A DNA stretch of 64,000 bases. It comes from Datura wrightii (lineage: Eukaryota; Streptophyta; Magnoliopsida; Solanales; Solanaceae). The translations under genes and the position numbers were made by a program. Shown piece by piece: positions 1-12,086 of this stretch. Position 1 is the first letter of the stretch; every line of letters starts with the position of its first letter. The stretch spans positions 89,526,001 through 89,590,000 of the forward strand of contig JASDFA010000019.1 of the NCBI GenBank assembly GCA_035772735.1, written 5' to 3'. The notes beneath the pieces are model-generated. The model was not told where the DNA came from and made no database searches. It saw only the letters and a list, made by a program, of their open reading frames with translations.

Positions 1-2285
1 ATACCACGAAAGTCCTAAGATCAGACGTGGGAGTTAAAATGGAGAAAATAGGATTTCCTACACTAGGTCACAGAACGGGTCGTCATGTGACCCATCAGGT
101 TGACCATGAGTGATTAAATGAATCATGGTGAGGGGTGTTGACTTACCAGGAAAACTTAGAGTTGGGGTGACCACGGGTGTGACTATGAGTCGTGGTCAAC
201 CCCATGAGTCGTCAGGTCACCCGTGGTCAGGGGCAATTGTAAGATGAAGGATCGGTGGCAGTACACCCCACGATTGGACACCACATGTCATGATCAGTCA
301 CCACAATTCTTTGGGTGAGTCGTGGTCTGCAGGTTGCTAATGATTTAAGGTTTTGGCAGAGGAAGCAACGAGTGGTGACCACGAGTCGTGGTCACGAGTA
401 ATGGGTCGTTAGGTCCCTCATGGGGACCCCTCGAGGAAAAATGGCAGTGCACATGATGAATGGAGACTACGAGTCATGGTCCTTGGTGACGACTCGTCCA
501 GTCCCTCGTGGGGACTAGCAGTTAGTTATTTTCTGCGAATTAAGTAAGGGGTTTTCCGTAATTTATATGATACTAAGGCCTAAACTATGTTGTTTTAATC
601 TATGAATAGTGAATTTTAAGAGGGGTAAGTTCATTCTAGACTATTCTTATTCATGCATGCAAGAGTAAGGGTATAGAGAGGCGATCAAGCTCAATATCCT
701 TCAAGTTTTCATCAATTCTTCCTTGGGCAATTAGAGAAATTATAGAATAAGATCCTCCCAGGTATTTAAGTCTATGAATGGGTGAATTTGTTCACATCCA
801 CGCCCCAATTCCTCTCTAATTCATGAAAATGTATGTGTTGATCTTATGGGGTTTTTAACCCAATGCATGAATTTCGTAAGTTTCCACCATGGGTATGATC
901 TAATCATGTTTCTATTATTGAGTTATGATTCATGGGAAAGTTTTACATTGTTTAAATTATAATTATGTTTTTAAACTTTTAAATTAAAGTGCCCATCCAT
1001 GAGAAGTTTATAAAAGTTGATATATTATTGATGAAAAGCATGTTTTCAAGCTACCCACATATATGATTATATTTTCAAGTGAATCAAGTATTTTCAAGCA
1101 TGTTTAAGTATTGGGAAAGCCCATATGTTCAAGTATGATGTATGATTTTAAGTTGATTATCATACCACATGGTTTTGGAGTCAAGACTCCCAATTATGTT
1201 CAGCTTGTGTAATGGTTTGAGCCAAGGCTTGTCATGTATGATTTTAGATTTTATATGTATATTATTATTCAGCTTCTTCAATAGAAGATGGTCTGCTTCA
1301 TTGAAAAACGATGGAGAGCATATGCATGTTTTTGGGAGTAATGTCTAGCACCGAGTAGGCTAAGGGTTAGTCAACCCTATGCCTCAGAACTACGCGCCAA
1401 TGTAGGTATGATCAGATTATTTTGGGACCTCCTATGTGAGCTTTCCCCTGCCCCAAGGGGGCCTTGAGCTTGATATCGATATCATGGTAGCGTCCTTAGC
1501 CTTGGAAAGGCTTTGGACGGCTCTTCCCACTTAAGTGTGATAGTCGGGACCACGTAAGCTCTATTGTTGTAATGTCGGTTATATGAAGAGTCTCTCATTA
1601 TTCCTCATGATTTCAGTTATACATGTTATCATTCATGATATATACATATATGTTCTAAAGCAGGTTTTACTTATGATTATCGGATTTCATCTTTGGATCA
1701 TTCGATTCAGTATGATGTTCGTTATGTTCAGATTATGATTTCAGAAAATAGCATACAAGCCCTAATCTCATATTCTTATCTTGATGTTGCTTTATACTAT
1801 GCAAGTTTTAAATGATTTTACTTAGTTAAGAGGTTTTACTTACCTTGCATACTCGATACATTCCATGTACTGATCGCACACTCTATGTTGTGTCGTTTCA
1901 AGATACGGGCTTTGATCTTCAAACTCAGCCTCACCACGAGCCAGGTTCCGGAGTTAGCATTCAGTCTCTATTGGTGAGTCCTTATCTATCGAGGGCCCCT
2001 ATTCTATCTAGTTATGTTTACATATTCTCAATTTCAGATTTAGAGAGTTAGTCGGGGTCTTGTCCCATCAAGTCATTAAATGTAGAGGCTTTTCAGACAA
2101 TAGATTGTATTCAGCTTCAGATTTGGGTTGTATATTCAAATTGTTATGTTATGTTCGAATTTCCACCATGATTATCATGTTACATCTTCTGCTTTACTTG
2201 ATTGAGTTAGATGTATGTTCATGCCATGGGTTGACTTGGAGTCTCTCGGGGCTCCTTGTCTTGTGTCTCTATCCGGGCCCAAGCC
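1..2285 (+). repeat. Element A 5' LTR (start just outside window)
   Basis: This stretch matches the LTR of element J (61,229-63,458) along its length, including the shared block 'tagcaccgagtaggct' (about 1,349) and the 'ggcttgtccca' style end region. Bases about 61-520 hold an array of words such as CACGAGTCGTG and their variants. The end is approximate because the LTR end and primer site appear deleted: the text runs directly from LTR-like sequence into gag leader at about 2,290. No gene is supported within it. Confidence 0.8.
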
Positions 2286-2447
2286 GCGTTAAGTAGAGTC
2301 TTTTTCATGGGTGTGAAGCGCACCACACTTATGATGAAGAGGCTATGAGATGTTTAGGAAATTTTTCCTTCTTTCATGATCTATGTTGTGCAGTGAAATG
2401 ACTCTCTATTTTTCTAACTCGTGCTATTTGCGATTGAAGAAACGGCC

Positions 2448-3260
2448 ATGAGGATGGCAATAGAGACGGGCACCAACAAGCCCCACCAGTCCGTGAGCAC
2501 TATGTACCAGAGCTGGTTGCCTACACCGAATTTAGGGTAGCCATTCAGATGCTAGCACAGGCCTTGACCGCCCAGGTCAATTAGCAGGTAGTGGCACATG
2601 TCCCGTAGAACAGGAATGCGGCGGCAGCACGAGTCAGAGATTTTCTAAGGATGAACCCCCTAGAGTTTCTTGGGTCGAAGGTGGATGAGGATCCACATGA
2701 GTTTGTCGATGAGATTCTGAAGATCACCAAGGTCATGGGGGTGAATGGGGAAGAGTGTGCTGATTTGGCCTCATACCAGTTGAAGGGGGTCACATACATT
2801 TGGTTTAAGTAGTGGAAGGATAGTAGGGCAGCCAGAGCAGGCCTTATCAATTGGGAGGAGTTTCACGTCGCTTTCCTAGATCGATTCTTCCCTCATGAGA
2901 TGAGAGAGTTAAAGGCGGCCAAGTTCATGAATCTAAAAGAAGGGAAGATGACAGTGCAGGAATATGCCATTTAGTTCACTCGTCTGCCAAAGTACGCCCC
3001 AGAGTTAGTGGTTGATCAGAAGGAGCGAGTGAGCAGGTTTGTTCATGGGGTAGCAGACTATATAGACAAGGATTGCAGAACTACCATGCTCCATCAGGAT
3101 ATGGATTTCTCTCAGATAGTCTTGTATGCCCAACAAATGGAGGCGGCGCATCTGAGAGAGAGAGAGAGAGGCCAAGAAGGCCAAGACAGACAGATATAGA
3201 TTCTCATAGCCGAGGCCAGGTGGTGGACACCGACAGCAGTCACACTAGAGATCGTCAGTC
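2448..3260 (+). pseudogene. Element A gag, broken
   Basis: The main reading frame encodes a Ty3/gypsy capsid: segments like FRVAIQMLAQALTAQV, DPHEFVDEILKI, WEEFHVAFLDRFFP and RVSRFVHGVADYI line up with gag of element B. It is interrupted by four in-frame TAG codons at 2,582, 2,606, 2,810 and 2,972, each in a place where glutamine (CAG) is expected, then degrades near 3,190. No intact zinc knuckle is seen downstream. The normal role is capsid assembly and RNA packaging; this copy cannot make full-length protein. Confidence 0.85.
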
Positions 3261-3639
3261 CCATCATCTTCAGCGATGAGTGTGCCATCTATGCCCTAGG
3301 CATGACAAAAGAGGATGAGCATCAGGCTCTAGGGGTCAGAGCAGCAAGCTCGCAGATTCTAGTATCCCAATTTTCGGCAAGTATGGTTGGGGCACACGGG
3401 TCAGTGTTTAGCGGGTACAGGTGTTTGCTTTGGGTTCAGAAAGCCCAGACATATGCTCAGCGATTGCCCAATAGCTACAAAAGGCTGTGATAAGCGCCGA
3501 GGCCCAACTTCCGGTTCAGAAGATCCACCTGCATGCCTAATATAGCAGGGGGCATCTACTAGCACAGGTGGCGGTTAGTACCAAAACAGATTCTATGCCT
3601 TAGCATCCCGCCAGGAGTAGGAGGTCTTCCCGCATGTAG

Positions 3640-4054
3640 TCACTGGTATGTTGTGAGGTTTCCATCTTGATGTATATGCTTTCTTAGATCCAGGGGCTAC
3701 CTTGTCTTTTGTGACACCTTATGTTGCTAGTAGTTTCAAAGTCAGTCATAAAATCTTGTCGAAACCCTTCTCAGTCTCTACTCCAGTAGGTGATTCAATT
3801 GTAGCTAGATGGGTGTATAGAAGTTGCCCGATCACTGGCCTTCAGAAAGTCATCTCAGCAGATTTAGTAGAGTTAGCCATGATAGATTTTGATGTTATCA
3901 TCGATATGGAGTGGCTATTTGCATGTTAGGCCTCAGTTAATTGTAGAAACAGCACAACAGAGTTCAGATTTCCAGGTGAGCCAGTAATAGAATGGAAGGG
4001 CAATTCAGTTGTGCCTGTATGTCATTTCATTCCCTACCTTAAGACTAGAAAGTT
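3640..4054 (+). pseudogene. Element A protease domain, broken and interrupted by element B
   Basis: The frame reads an aspartic protease with the plant chromovirus active-site form LDPGATLSFVTPY, followed by VELAMIDFDVIIDMEWLFAC. A TAG lies just after this segment. The reading continues to the arginine-lysine codons at about 4,047-4,052, where element B begins. The next residues (MISKGCVYHLVRV) are found at 26,446, across the insertion. The family matures gag-pol; this copy is dead. Confidence 0.8.
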
Positions 4055-6322
4055 TGTCACGACCCAAACATACACTTGGGTCGTAGACATGGGACAAGGA
4101 GCCCCGAGAGACCCCAAGTCGACCTATGGCATGAGCATACATCTAATTCAATCACATGAGCGGAAGACTTAACATAGAAGAACATAATCATTACATAGCC
4201 AAAGGGAAAAGCAGTACAAGACTTATACAATATGGCGGATTACAAATTGTAGTCTGATAAGCATCTAAACATGAAACGCGGATTGATGGGATAACTCACT
4301 AACTAATCCAGCATCTAGAAATTGAAAGAACAACATGGAATACGAACATACAACCCTTGGAACATGAGGACTCACCAAGAGCGCAGAGAGCAAATCTGAA
4401 ACTATCTATGGGTGAGGATGAACCTGAGAATTGGGACCTGTCTCATGAAATGATACAACATGAAAAGTATGCGGTCAGTACTGTAATGTACTGAGTATTC
4501 AAGGTAATTAGAACGGATATTTAAAAGGTATATAAAACTCATAAGTGATCATAAAAGTAGGACATCATGATTGTATCATAAATCATCATAACATATCATA
4601 TGGCTCAAGGTTTTCAAAACATTCGTAACATAAACATAGTCATAATCATAATAGGAGAGCTTTTCTTAACATAACTTGATCCAACATGCATAATCATAAC
4701 ATGCATAAATCACGAGGAAAAGTGGGAGATTCTCTTAGCTGACATACCTCATATGAGCACACATGAAGCCCAACTTATAACCCTAATCGGGATGGTGTTC
4801 ATACCTTGCCAAGGGTAGAACCATGAAAGTGTGATATCACCATGAAAAGGGCCATTTGGGACAGGGATGAACATGAAAGGGGTCCCAACGTACCTACAGT
4901 GGCACGTAGTTCATGAGACCCGAGGCTTAACCTGAGGCCCCAACCTACTCGGTATTCGATACTACTCCCAAAACATATATAGTGCTCATAATAATACATA
5001 CATGAGTTCATGGGCTAGTTAAATAATGATAATCATAAACATTCTTGAACATATGTGAACTAGCCATGACATGAGGCCTGTGAGTCGGCCAAAAACATAA
5101 TTCATGATTAGTAAAATTGATACATACTTGTAGATCATGCATATAGCTTGAATTTCATAAAATCATAATGAATAACATAATAAATTCATAATTTAAAACA
5201 TAATTCATGTTGGACTTGTCTAGAACATCGATGGAAAAATAGATCATAAATCAATTCACCATGGGGAATGCACAATTAAGCTTAATTTCTTAGAAATTCA
5301 AAATCAATAATATTATAATCAATTTAAATCTCAAAAGATGATCAAAGTCCGTAGATTGTGATAAGATTTAAAAATTCCAAAACCCATAATTAAATCATTA
5401 GGTTTTACATAAATAAAATACAAAACCCTATGAGTCTTTGATAAATATTAAGTAAAATCATAGAGTATGGGCATGGGTATGGAATAATTCACCCATTGAT
5501 GGCCTTACATACCTGGGATTATCAAATACTAACTCTCCTTAGAAGCCCAAGAATGAAATTGGAAGAATCGAAGAGAAAATTTTAAAATCCCCTTAGATCA
5601 CCTTTCAATATCCTTGAATGCATGAACGAGAGTTTAGAATAGGCCATTTTTTTAAAAACCCAGCTTTTCCAAACCAAAAAGACGTTGTTTAAGGCCTTAT
5701 ATCACGAAAAAAGTCAAAATTACCCTTAATGAACCTGCCCTGAAATCTAGCCAGATGGAACCAACTAACAGCACCAACGGGTCGTTGGAACCAACGATGA
5801 CCCATGGTGTACCTCATCGTATGCACTGCTGAAGACCTACTTTTGCAACCATTCAACGAACGGAAAGGACGACTCTTCCTAACAACCAATGGTCCGTTAC
5901 ATAGTCCGTGGTTTGCTCATGGGCCTTGGCATCTTATCTTCTAACTGTCCATACCATGACTCATCACAACCAACGATGAGTCGTTGTTTCCCTTCCGTCA
6001 AGCCCACTGGAAACCCTATCCTCCAACAATGACAACAACCAACGACTCGTTGTATCTCCTGACAAGTCGTTGGGAGACCCATTATAGCCCACCTTAAGAA
6101 CCAAGCCTTCTCTAACGATTTCTAACAATGACTCATTGTTTCCCAGAATGAGTCATCATATCGCCCGTCATCTACACTGTCACCCAGCCTATGCCAACCA
6201 AAGACTCGTGGTTTGATACCACGAGTCATACCTTGGCTTGTCTTGAGGGATTTTTCCTTATTTTCTGCAGTTTTCAACTTTTCACTTCTGAGTCTATTCC
6301 TACGCTCTTTTGGGGTATTACA
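4055..6322 (-). repeat. Element B 3' LTR
   Basis: On the + strand it begins TGTCACGACCC and ends GGGGTATTACA, so on its own strand it runs TGTAATACC...GGGTCGTGACA. It matches 11,873-12,086 plus 24,398-26,442. An array of palindromic words (for example ACCACGAGTC, CAACGACTCG) lies at about 5,769-6,240, in the U3 part. No gene is supported inside it. Confidence 0.9.
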
Positions 6323-6339
6323 AAATCTCCCCCTTGGGA
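6323..6339 (-). other. Element B polypurine tract
   Basis: On the minus strand the bases next to the 3' LTR are CCCAAGGGGGAGATTTT, a purine run at the expected plus-strand priming site. Confidence 0.75.
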
Positions 6340-6595
6340 ACATTCGTCCTCGAATGTTAAAACAAGAAGCAATCAGATACATACAATTACCATACTGAAA
6401 TACTGATCTTTTTAACCGAAATTTCCACGGAATGACTACCTCCGATTCATAACACATAACTGAACTAATCTCATGCTTCACAGACATATTCATACACATA
6501 AAGAAACTTGAACACATGAAATAAACATGAAACTAAATAGAATCATAGAGTAGGACTGATACCTCAAGTCGGAACTGAGCCGGTAGAGAATAAAA

Positions 6596-6956
6596 GTGGG
6601 TATTTAGCAACCATATCTGCTTCAGCTTCCTACGTAGCTCCCTCAACATGCTTGTTTATCCATAACACTTTCACCGAAGCTACTTCTTTGTTCCTCAGCC
6701 TTTGAACCTGACGATCCAAGATTTCCACCAGAAATTCTTCATAGCTGAGGCTATCCTTTACACCAACGCTATCCATCGGGACTACTAAAGTTAGATCACC
6801 CAAGCACTTTTTCAAAAGTGACACATGAAACACGGGATGCACAGAAGATAACTCTAATGGCAAGTCCAACTCATACGCTATCTTACCAATTCTTCTTATA
6901 ATCAGGTAGGGACCAACATATCGGGGGCTGAGTTTCCCTTTCTTCCCAAACTGCAT
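6596..6956 (-). pseudogene. Element B integrase C-terminus and chromodomain
   Basis: The frame begins MQFGKKGKLSPRYVGPY, the GPY/F module after integrase, and continues through VHPVFHVSLLKKCLGD to a chromodomain-like VEILDRQVQRLRNKEVASV...VLWIN. A TAG replaces the Trp expected in the 'TWE' motif near 6,630. In the family this domain binds modified histone tails and steers integration into heterochromatin. The copy is broken, but the residues before the stop are well kept. Confidence 0.85.
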
Positions 6957-6959
6957 GAC

Positions 6960-8125
6960 TCGCTTTATGGGAGATACCTTAAAAATACCCAGTCATCCAC
7001 ATCAAACTCCAAATCCCTTCTCCTCACATCAACATATGATTTTTGATGACACGAAGTGGTTTTTAACGAGTCCCTTTTCAACAGGACCTTTACCATGGCT
7101 TCATAAACTAAATCAGGTCCTATCATGGCTGCCTCACCAACCTCAAACCATCCGATGGGCAATCTACACCTTTGCCCGCAAAGAGCCTCGAATGGCGCCA
7201 TCTGGATACTAGAGTAATGACTAATTTTTATAAGCAAACTCGATTAAGGGAAAATGATCATCCCAACCACCTTTAAAATCCATAACACATGCCCTCAACA
7301 TGTCCCCAAGAGTCTGGATTGTTCGCTCGGCTTGGCCATTCGTTTGCGGATGGAAAGCTATGCTGAGCTTAACTTGAGTTCCAAGTCCCTTTTGAAAAGA
7401 ACGCCAGAATTGAGAAGTAAACTGAGTACCTCGGTTCGAAATAATAGACAAGGGCACTCCATGAAATTGGAAGAACTCCCGAATATTTAATTTGGCTTAG
7501 TATCCACTAAATCTGTGGTCTTGACCGGTAGAAAGTGTGCAGCCTTAGTTAACCTGTCTACCACCACCCAAATGGAATCATAGTGTCGTCGAGTACAAGG
7601 TAGGCCTGTAATGAAATCCATGTTAATCTATTCCCACTTCCATGTGGGAATGCTATTATCCTGAAGTATGCCTCGCAGCCTTTGATGCTCGACTTTCACT
7701 TGCTGACAGTTTGGACATGTGGCTACGAACTCTACAATATCCGTCTTCATACCATCCCACCAATAGATTTTTCACAAGTCCCGATACATCTTCGTGGATC
7801 CCAGATGGATATAATATCTGGTACCATGTGCCTCATGCAATATTCGAACTCTCAAATTATCAACATCTGGGACACATAGGTGACCCTAGTATAGTAGCAC
7901 ACCATCTCCCCCTTGGGAGAAAACCTCCACCTTTTGACTCTACACCGCTTCCTTCAGCTTCCTCAAAATCGAATCCTCATCTTTCTTAGATTTGACATCA
8001 ACCACCAAGGATGATTCTGACCCATTTTGTACAATAATGTTGCCATCGGTTGAGTCAATTAATCTAACTCCCAATCTTGTAAGATGATGGACATCTTTCA
8101 CCAACTCATTCTTTCCCTCATCCAT
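6960..8125 (-). pseudogene. Element B integrase, broken
   Basis: Reading leftwards, MDEGKNELVKDVHHLTRLG (8,125) leads to a decayed H2C2 region with CPNCQQ-like text near 7,700, then the catalytic core and FEALCGQRCRLPIGWFEVG. The core motif usually reading SDRG is SNRG here (about 7,440), so the second catalytic Asp has become Asn. The PQTNGQAERTIQTL segment that carries the Glu is intact. Frames shift between 7,221 and 7,237 and again upstream. The family inserts cDNA; this copy is inactive. Confidence 0.85.
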
Positions 8126-8139
8126 GTGGGAGAAAACTT

Positions 8140-8665
8140 ATTGCAACTACGAACGTGAACAAATGCTTTCTCATTAGACTATTATAACCGATTGTTTATG
8201 TTGCCCCTGCACTATGATTCTTCTTCTCATATCATATGGATTTAGAAAGTCCGATCAAAAAACAATAAAAAAGGAATGGTTTTTCTTGTGTTTCTAAAAC
8301 AAATGGTCCATTTATTGATGGGTGAACGACGAGGATCCCCCCTTGGAATCATGAAGGAGTGAGAAGATATTCCAATGGGCACCCTTTCGAGAAAGAGGAA
8401 AGTCAACTGGCACCTTCTTAAAGAGCCTGGTAACTCGACCAATAGGAGAGGAACGAAGAACTTGACCCGCCAAATCGCATGTAAACAGGATGCGAAAATT
8501 GAATCAGATCAGTTTGGTGTTCAGTCGACCCTCTTGCTAGTCAGTCCTTCCAATCAAGCAAGTGACCATCGATTGCCATCAAAGCAAGAAGTATAGACTA
8601 TAGACTTGTAGGATCAAGTGGGAACTTGACAGGTCTCGTAGCTACTAAGCTTTCAAAAGGGCAGA
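8140..8665 (-). other. ~500-bp unexplained insertion between RNase H and integrase of element B
   Basis: The RNase H reading ends at an ADALS-like motif at about 8,670, and the linker to integrase resumes at about 8,125. In element I the equivalent gap is only a few tens of bases. The sequence between has no resemblance to polyprotein in any frame and differs in style (mixed, not AT-rich). I see no terminal repeats. An organelle-derived fragment is possible but unproven. Boundaries are approximate. Confidence 0.55.
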
Positions 8666-9300
8666 CTAAGTGCATCCGCCACCACATTAGCCTTGCCCGG
8701 GTGGTAAAGAACACTCATATCATAGTCCTTTAATAACTCCAACTACCTCCTTTTTTCGAAGTTTGAGATCCTTCTACATGAACACTTATTGCAAGCTCTT
8801 GTGATCTGTGGACGAGTCCATGTGGACCCCATGCAAGTAATGCCTCCATATCTTCAATGCGAACACCACCGCGGCAACTCCAGATCATGGGTCGGGTAAA
8901 TTTTTTTGTGAAATTTCAGATGTCGAGAGGCATATGATATTACTTTACCATGCTGCACCAACACACATCACAGTCCAACTCTTGAAGAATCACAATATAC
9001 AACAAAGCCATCCGTACACTCTGGCAAAGTCAACACTAGTGCTGAAGTGAGTTGGGTCTTCAATTCCTAGAAGCTTTCCTCACAAGCCTCCGGCCATTGG
9101 AACTTTATTTTTTTCTGAGTCAATCAGTCAATGGGGATGCAATTGGTGAAAATCCCTCAACAAATCTTAGATAGTAGCCTGCTAGGCCTAAGAACTCCAA
9201 ATTTCTAAAGGATTCACCGGTCTGGGCCAATTCTTCACCACTTCAATTTTCAGAGAATCTACCTTTATGCCCGCATTGGAAAGCACATGACCCATAAATT
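8666..9300 (-). pseudogene. Element B RNase H and RT connection, heavily decayed
   Basis: Short minus-strand segments are recognisable: YHPGKANVVADALS near 8,690, a text equivalent to FTDHKSLQYIF near 8,790, and the palm/connection region near 9,100-9,300. No open frame is longer than about 60 codons. It is assigned by position between RT and integrase and by comparison with the better-kept copy in element I (52,509-53,240). Confidence 0.6.
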
Positions 9301-10060
9301 CCACCGAGTCTAGACAAAATTTGCACTTGCTAAACTTTGAATAAAACTAACGATCCTTGGGAATTCGCAACACTATCCTCAAATGAACGACATGCTTCTC
9401 CTAGCTCCAGGAGTGTATAAGGATGTCATCGATGAACACGATCATGAACATGTCTAGATATTGCTTGAACACCCTGTTCATCAGGTCCATAAAAGCTGCA
9501 GGAGCATTGGTTAGTCCAAATGACATAACTACAAACTCATAATGTCCATACCGGGTTCTGAAGGCTGTCTTTGGGATATCACACTCTCGAACACGGAGAT
9601 GATGATACCCGGACATGAGATTTATCTTCGAGAAACACCTAGCACCATGGAGCTGGTCAAATAGATCATCAATCCTAGGCAAGGGGTACCTATTCTTGAC
9701 AGTGACCTTATTTAGCTTCCGATAATTAAGACATTCGAAGGGACCCATCCTTCTTTTGAACAAATAGAATCGGTGCACCCCATGGAGACTTGCTCGATCT
9801 AATGAAACCCTTATCCAAAAAGTCCTTCAACTGTTCTTTTAACTTTTTAGCTCAGCTGGAGCCATCCTGTAAGGAGGAATGGAGATAGGCTACGTATCGA
9901 GCAGTAGATCAGTACCAAAATCAATCTCCATTTCTGGAGGAATACCTAGAAAATCATCGGGGAAAACCTCCGGATACTCACACACCACTGGAACTGACTG
10001 AATAGTTGGGGTCTCAGACTCTACATCCTTAACCCTAACTAGGTGTGCAACCCTTAGAGA
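9301..10060 (-). pseudogene. Element B reverse transcriptase, broken
   Basis: The segment at 9,401-9,778 holds the RT fingers and palm: CLNYRKLNKVTVKN, RYPLPRIDDLFDQL, SFGLTNAPAAFMDLMN and the catalytic box VFIDDIL (YxDD class). Upstream text near 9,780-9,900 still resembles the ELKKQLKDLLDKGFI region of element I, with stops. The enzyme copies element RNA to cDNA; stops and frameshifts on both sides mean this copy is not functional. Confidence 0.85.
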
Positions 10061-10079
10061 TCATTTTCCTGGCCTTAAG

Positions 10080-11647
10080 TTATGAAATAAACCGACCGAC
10101 TGGTACAGCGAAACTACCCTTCCATTCCAGAACTGACTCACCCGAAAATCGAAATTCCACCGCACGAGTCCTACAATTAATCGAAGCAAAACATGCAACC
10201 AACCAATCCATATACAAGATGATATCAAAGTTTGTCATGGCCAACTCTACTAAGCCTGTGAAGGTAACCTTATGCAACACTATGATGGGACACCCTCTAT
10301 ATACCTGCCTAGCTACCACTAATTCACTGACTGGAGTTGATATAGAGAACAGTTCTGATAGAATTTCAGGACTAACTCCAAAACTACTAGCAATGTAAGG
10401 GGTCACAAAAGACAAAGTAGCTCCTGGATCTAATAAAGCATAAGCATCAGTATGGAAGACTTGGAACATACCCGTGACCACATTTGGTGAAGTCTCCTGC
10501 TCTTGGCGAGGCACTAGGGCATAAAACCTGTTTTGGCGTTGACCACCTGTTGAACTAGTGGAGGCACCTTGCTGAGGGGGTTGTGCTGCTGGAGCAGTAG
10601 AACTAGCTGCAGGGCAATCTCTGATCCTATTTCTGAGTTGGAAACACCCGAAACAAGCATCCGAGCTGACCAGGCACCTCCCAGAATGATTCTTGCTGCA
10701 CTTCGCATAAACTAGAAAAGTGCGCTCCACCTGCATGCTACCATGATCCCTCGAGCCTGTAGCCCTGCTCCTCTGGTCTCCCCTAAACCTGGATAGCATG
10801 ATGGCCAATGATGGAGATGGGGCAATGGACCTATGTTGGGTCTGTTGACGTGGTCCACCCCCTGACCTGGCTTGAGAAACCCCATAGCTGTTGGTCCTAG
10901 TTCTATTGGCTTTTCTCTTCCTCCCGTAGACTAACTCCATCTGTTGTGCTTGCAATACAATACCGGGAAAATCAGTGTCCTGGTGAAGCATGGTGATCCG
11001 GCAATCCTTTTACAAACAATCTGCTACCCCGTGCACAAAATGGCTCACCCGAAACCACTGATCCGCCACCAACTCTGGAGAATATTTAGATAACTGGTTG
11101 AACTCCAATGCATATTCTGGGACAAACTCGGCCGCCTTGAGCTCCCTCATCTCTCGAGGGAAGAACCGATCCATGAAGGCAGTGTGAAACTCATCCCAAC
11201 CTATCGGCCCTGCCCCTTCCCCCCCCTCCCCCCTGCCCTGGTATCTCTCCACTACTTAAACCATATATCTGCTACCCCTTTTAGCTGATAAGAGGTCAAG
11301 TCAACGCATTCCCCATTATTCACCCCTATAACCTGGGTGATCTTCAAAATCTCGTTAATGAAATCATGTGGATCCTTATCCGCCCTTGACACCGTGAACT
11401 CTGGAGGGCTCATACTCAAGAAACCCCTCACCCTAGCTTTCGCTGCATTCCCATTCTGAGGGAAATGCACCATCGTCTGATTCTGGACCTGGGCAGTCAT
11501 GGCCTGTGCCAGCATTTGAATCGTCACCCTAAACTCAGTGTAGGCGGCTGGTTCTGGTATGTGCTCCTCATGAACAGGTGGAGCTAGCTAATGCTCACCA
11601 TCATGGGCACCTTCATGATGATTACCATTTCCATTTTCTCCTGGCAT
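10080..11647 (-). pseudogene. Element B gag-protease, broken
   Basis: Gag starts at an ATG at 11,647 (MPGENGNGNHHEG), soon meets a TAG, then runs through FRVTIQMLAQAMTAQ and DPHDFINEILKITQV (11,252-11,527) and 11,010-11,252. The 303-codon frame at 10,080-10,991 covers nucleocapsid and protease. Its zinc knuckle reads C-x2-C-x4-N-x4-C, so the metal-binding His is lost. The protease carries LDPGATLSFVTPY and VELAMTNFDIILYMDWL. Gag and protease share one polyprotein in this clade. Confidence 0.85.
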
Positions 11648-11855
11648 TTACTGATGTGGAGGCATGATTCTACAAATGCGAATAGAACGAATTAGAAGAG
11701 TAAAGGACATTCATCACACGAAATAGATCATGAAAGAAGAAAATGTTTCCTAAACGTCTAGTAGCCTCTTCGTCATAAGAATGGAACGCTTCACCCCCAT
11801 GAAAAAGACGTACTTAACGCGACTTTCAGACTCCCTGGGACACTTCAAAACCTAT

Positions 11856-11869
11856 GGCTCTGATACTAA
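11856..11869 (-). other. Element B primer binding site (initiator Met tRNA)
   Basis: On the minus strand it reads TTAGTATCAGAGCC, matching the usual TTGGTATCAGAGCC complement of the initiator Met tRNA 3' end with one change. It sits directly inside the 5' LTR. Confidence 0.8.
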
Positions 11870-11872
11870 GTT

Positions 11873-12086
11873 TTTCACGACCCAAACGTACACCCATATC
11901 GTAGACACGGTACAAGGAGCCCCGAGAGACCCCAAGTTGGCCCATGGTATGAGCATACATCTAATTCAATCACATGAGTGGAAGACTTAACATAGAAGAA
12001 CATAATCATAACATAGCCAAATGGAAAAGCAGTACAAGACTTATACAACAGCGGATTACAACTTGTAGTCTGATAAGCCTCTAAAC
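11873..12086 (-). repeat. Element B 5' LTR, internal-side piece
   Basis: It matches the start of the left LTR at 4,055. It stops at 12,086 where element C is inserted; TAAAC at 12,082-12,086 is repeated at 24,393-24,397. Confidence 0.9.

Larger units (their letters stand above)
1..4054 (+). mobile_element. Element A, 5' part: decayed Tekay/Del-like Ty3/gypsy retrotransposon
   Basis: The order LTR, gag, protease is readable on the + strand, ending abruptly at 4,054 where element B is inserted. The protease reading resumes at 26,443, so A is the oldest, outermost element here. The LTR starts a few bases before the window, since element J has the same start preceded by TGTA. The insertion of B left AAGTT at 4,050-4,054 and GAGAT at 26,443-26,447; both are one change from an inferred AAGAT duplication, which fits an old insertion. 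The clade call rests on gag and protease resemblance to chromoviruses and on the long LTR. Confidence 0.85.

Noticed and set aside
61..520. Regularly repeated short words suggesting a CRISPR array
   Set aside because: Words are irregularly spaced, differ among themselves, sit inside an LTR and the genome is eukaryotic.
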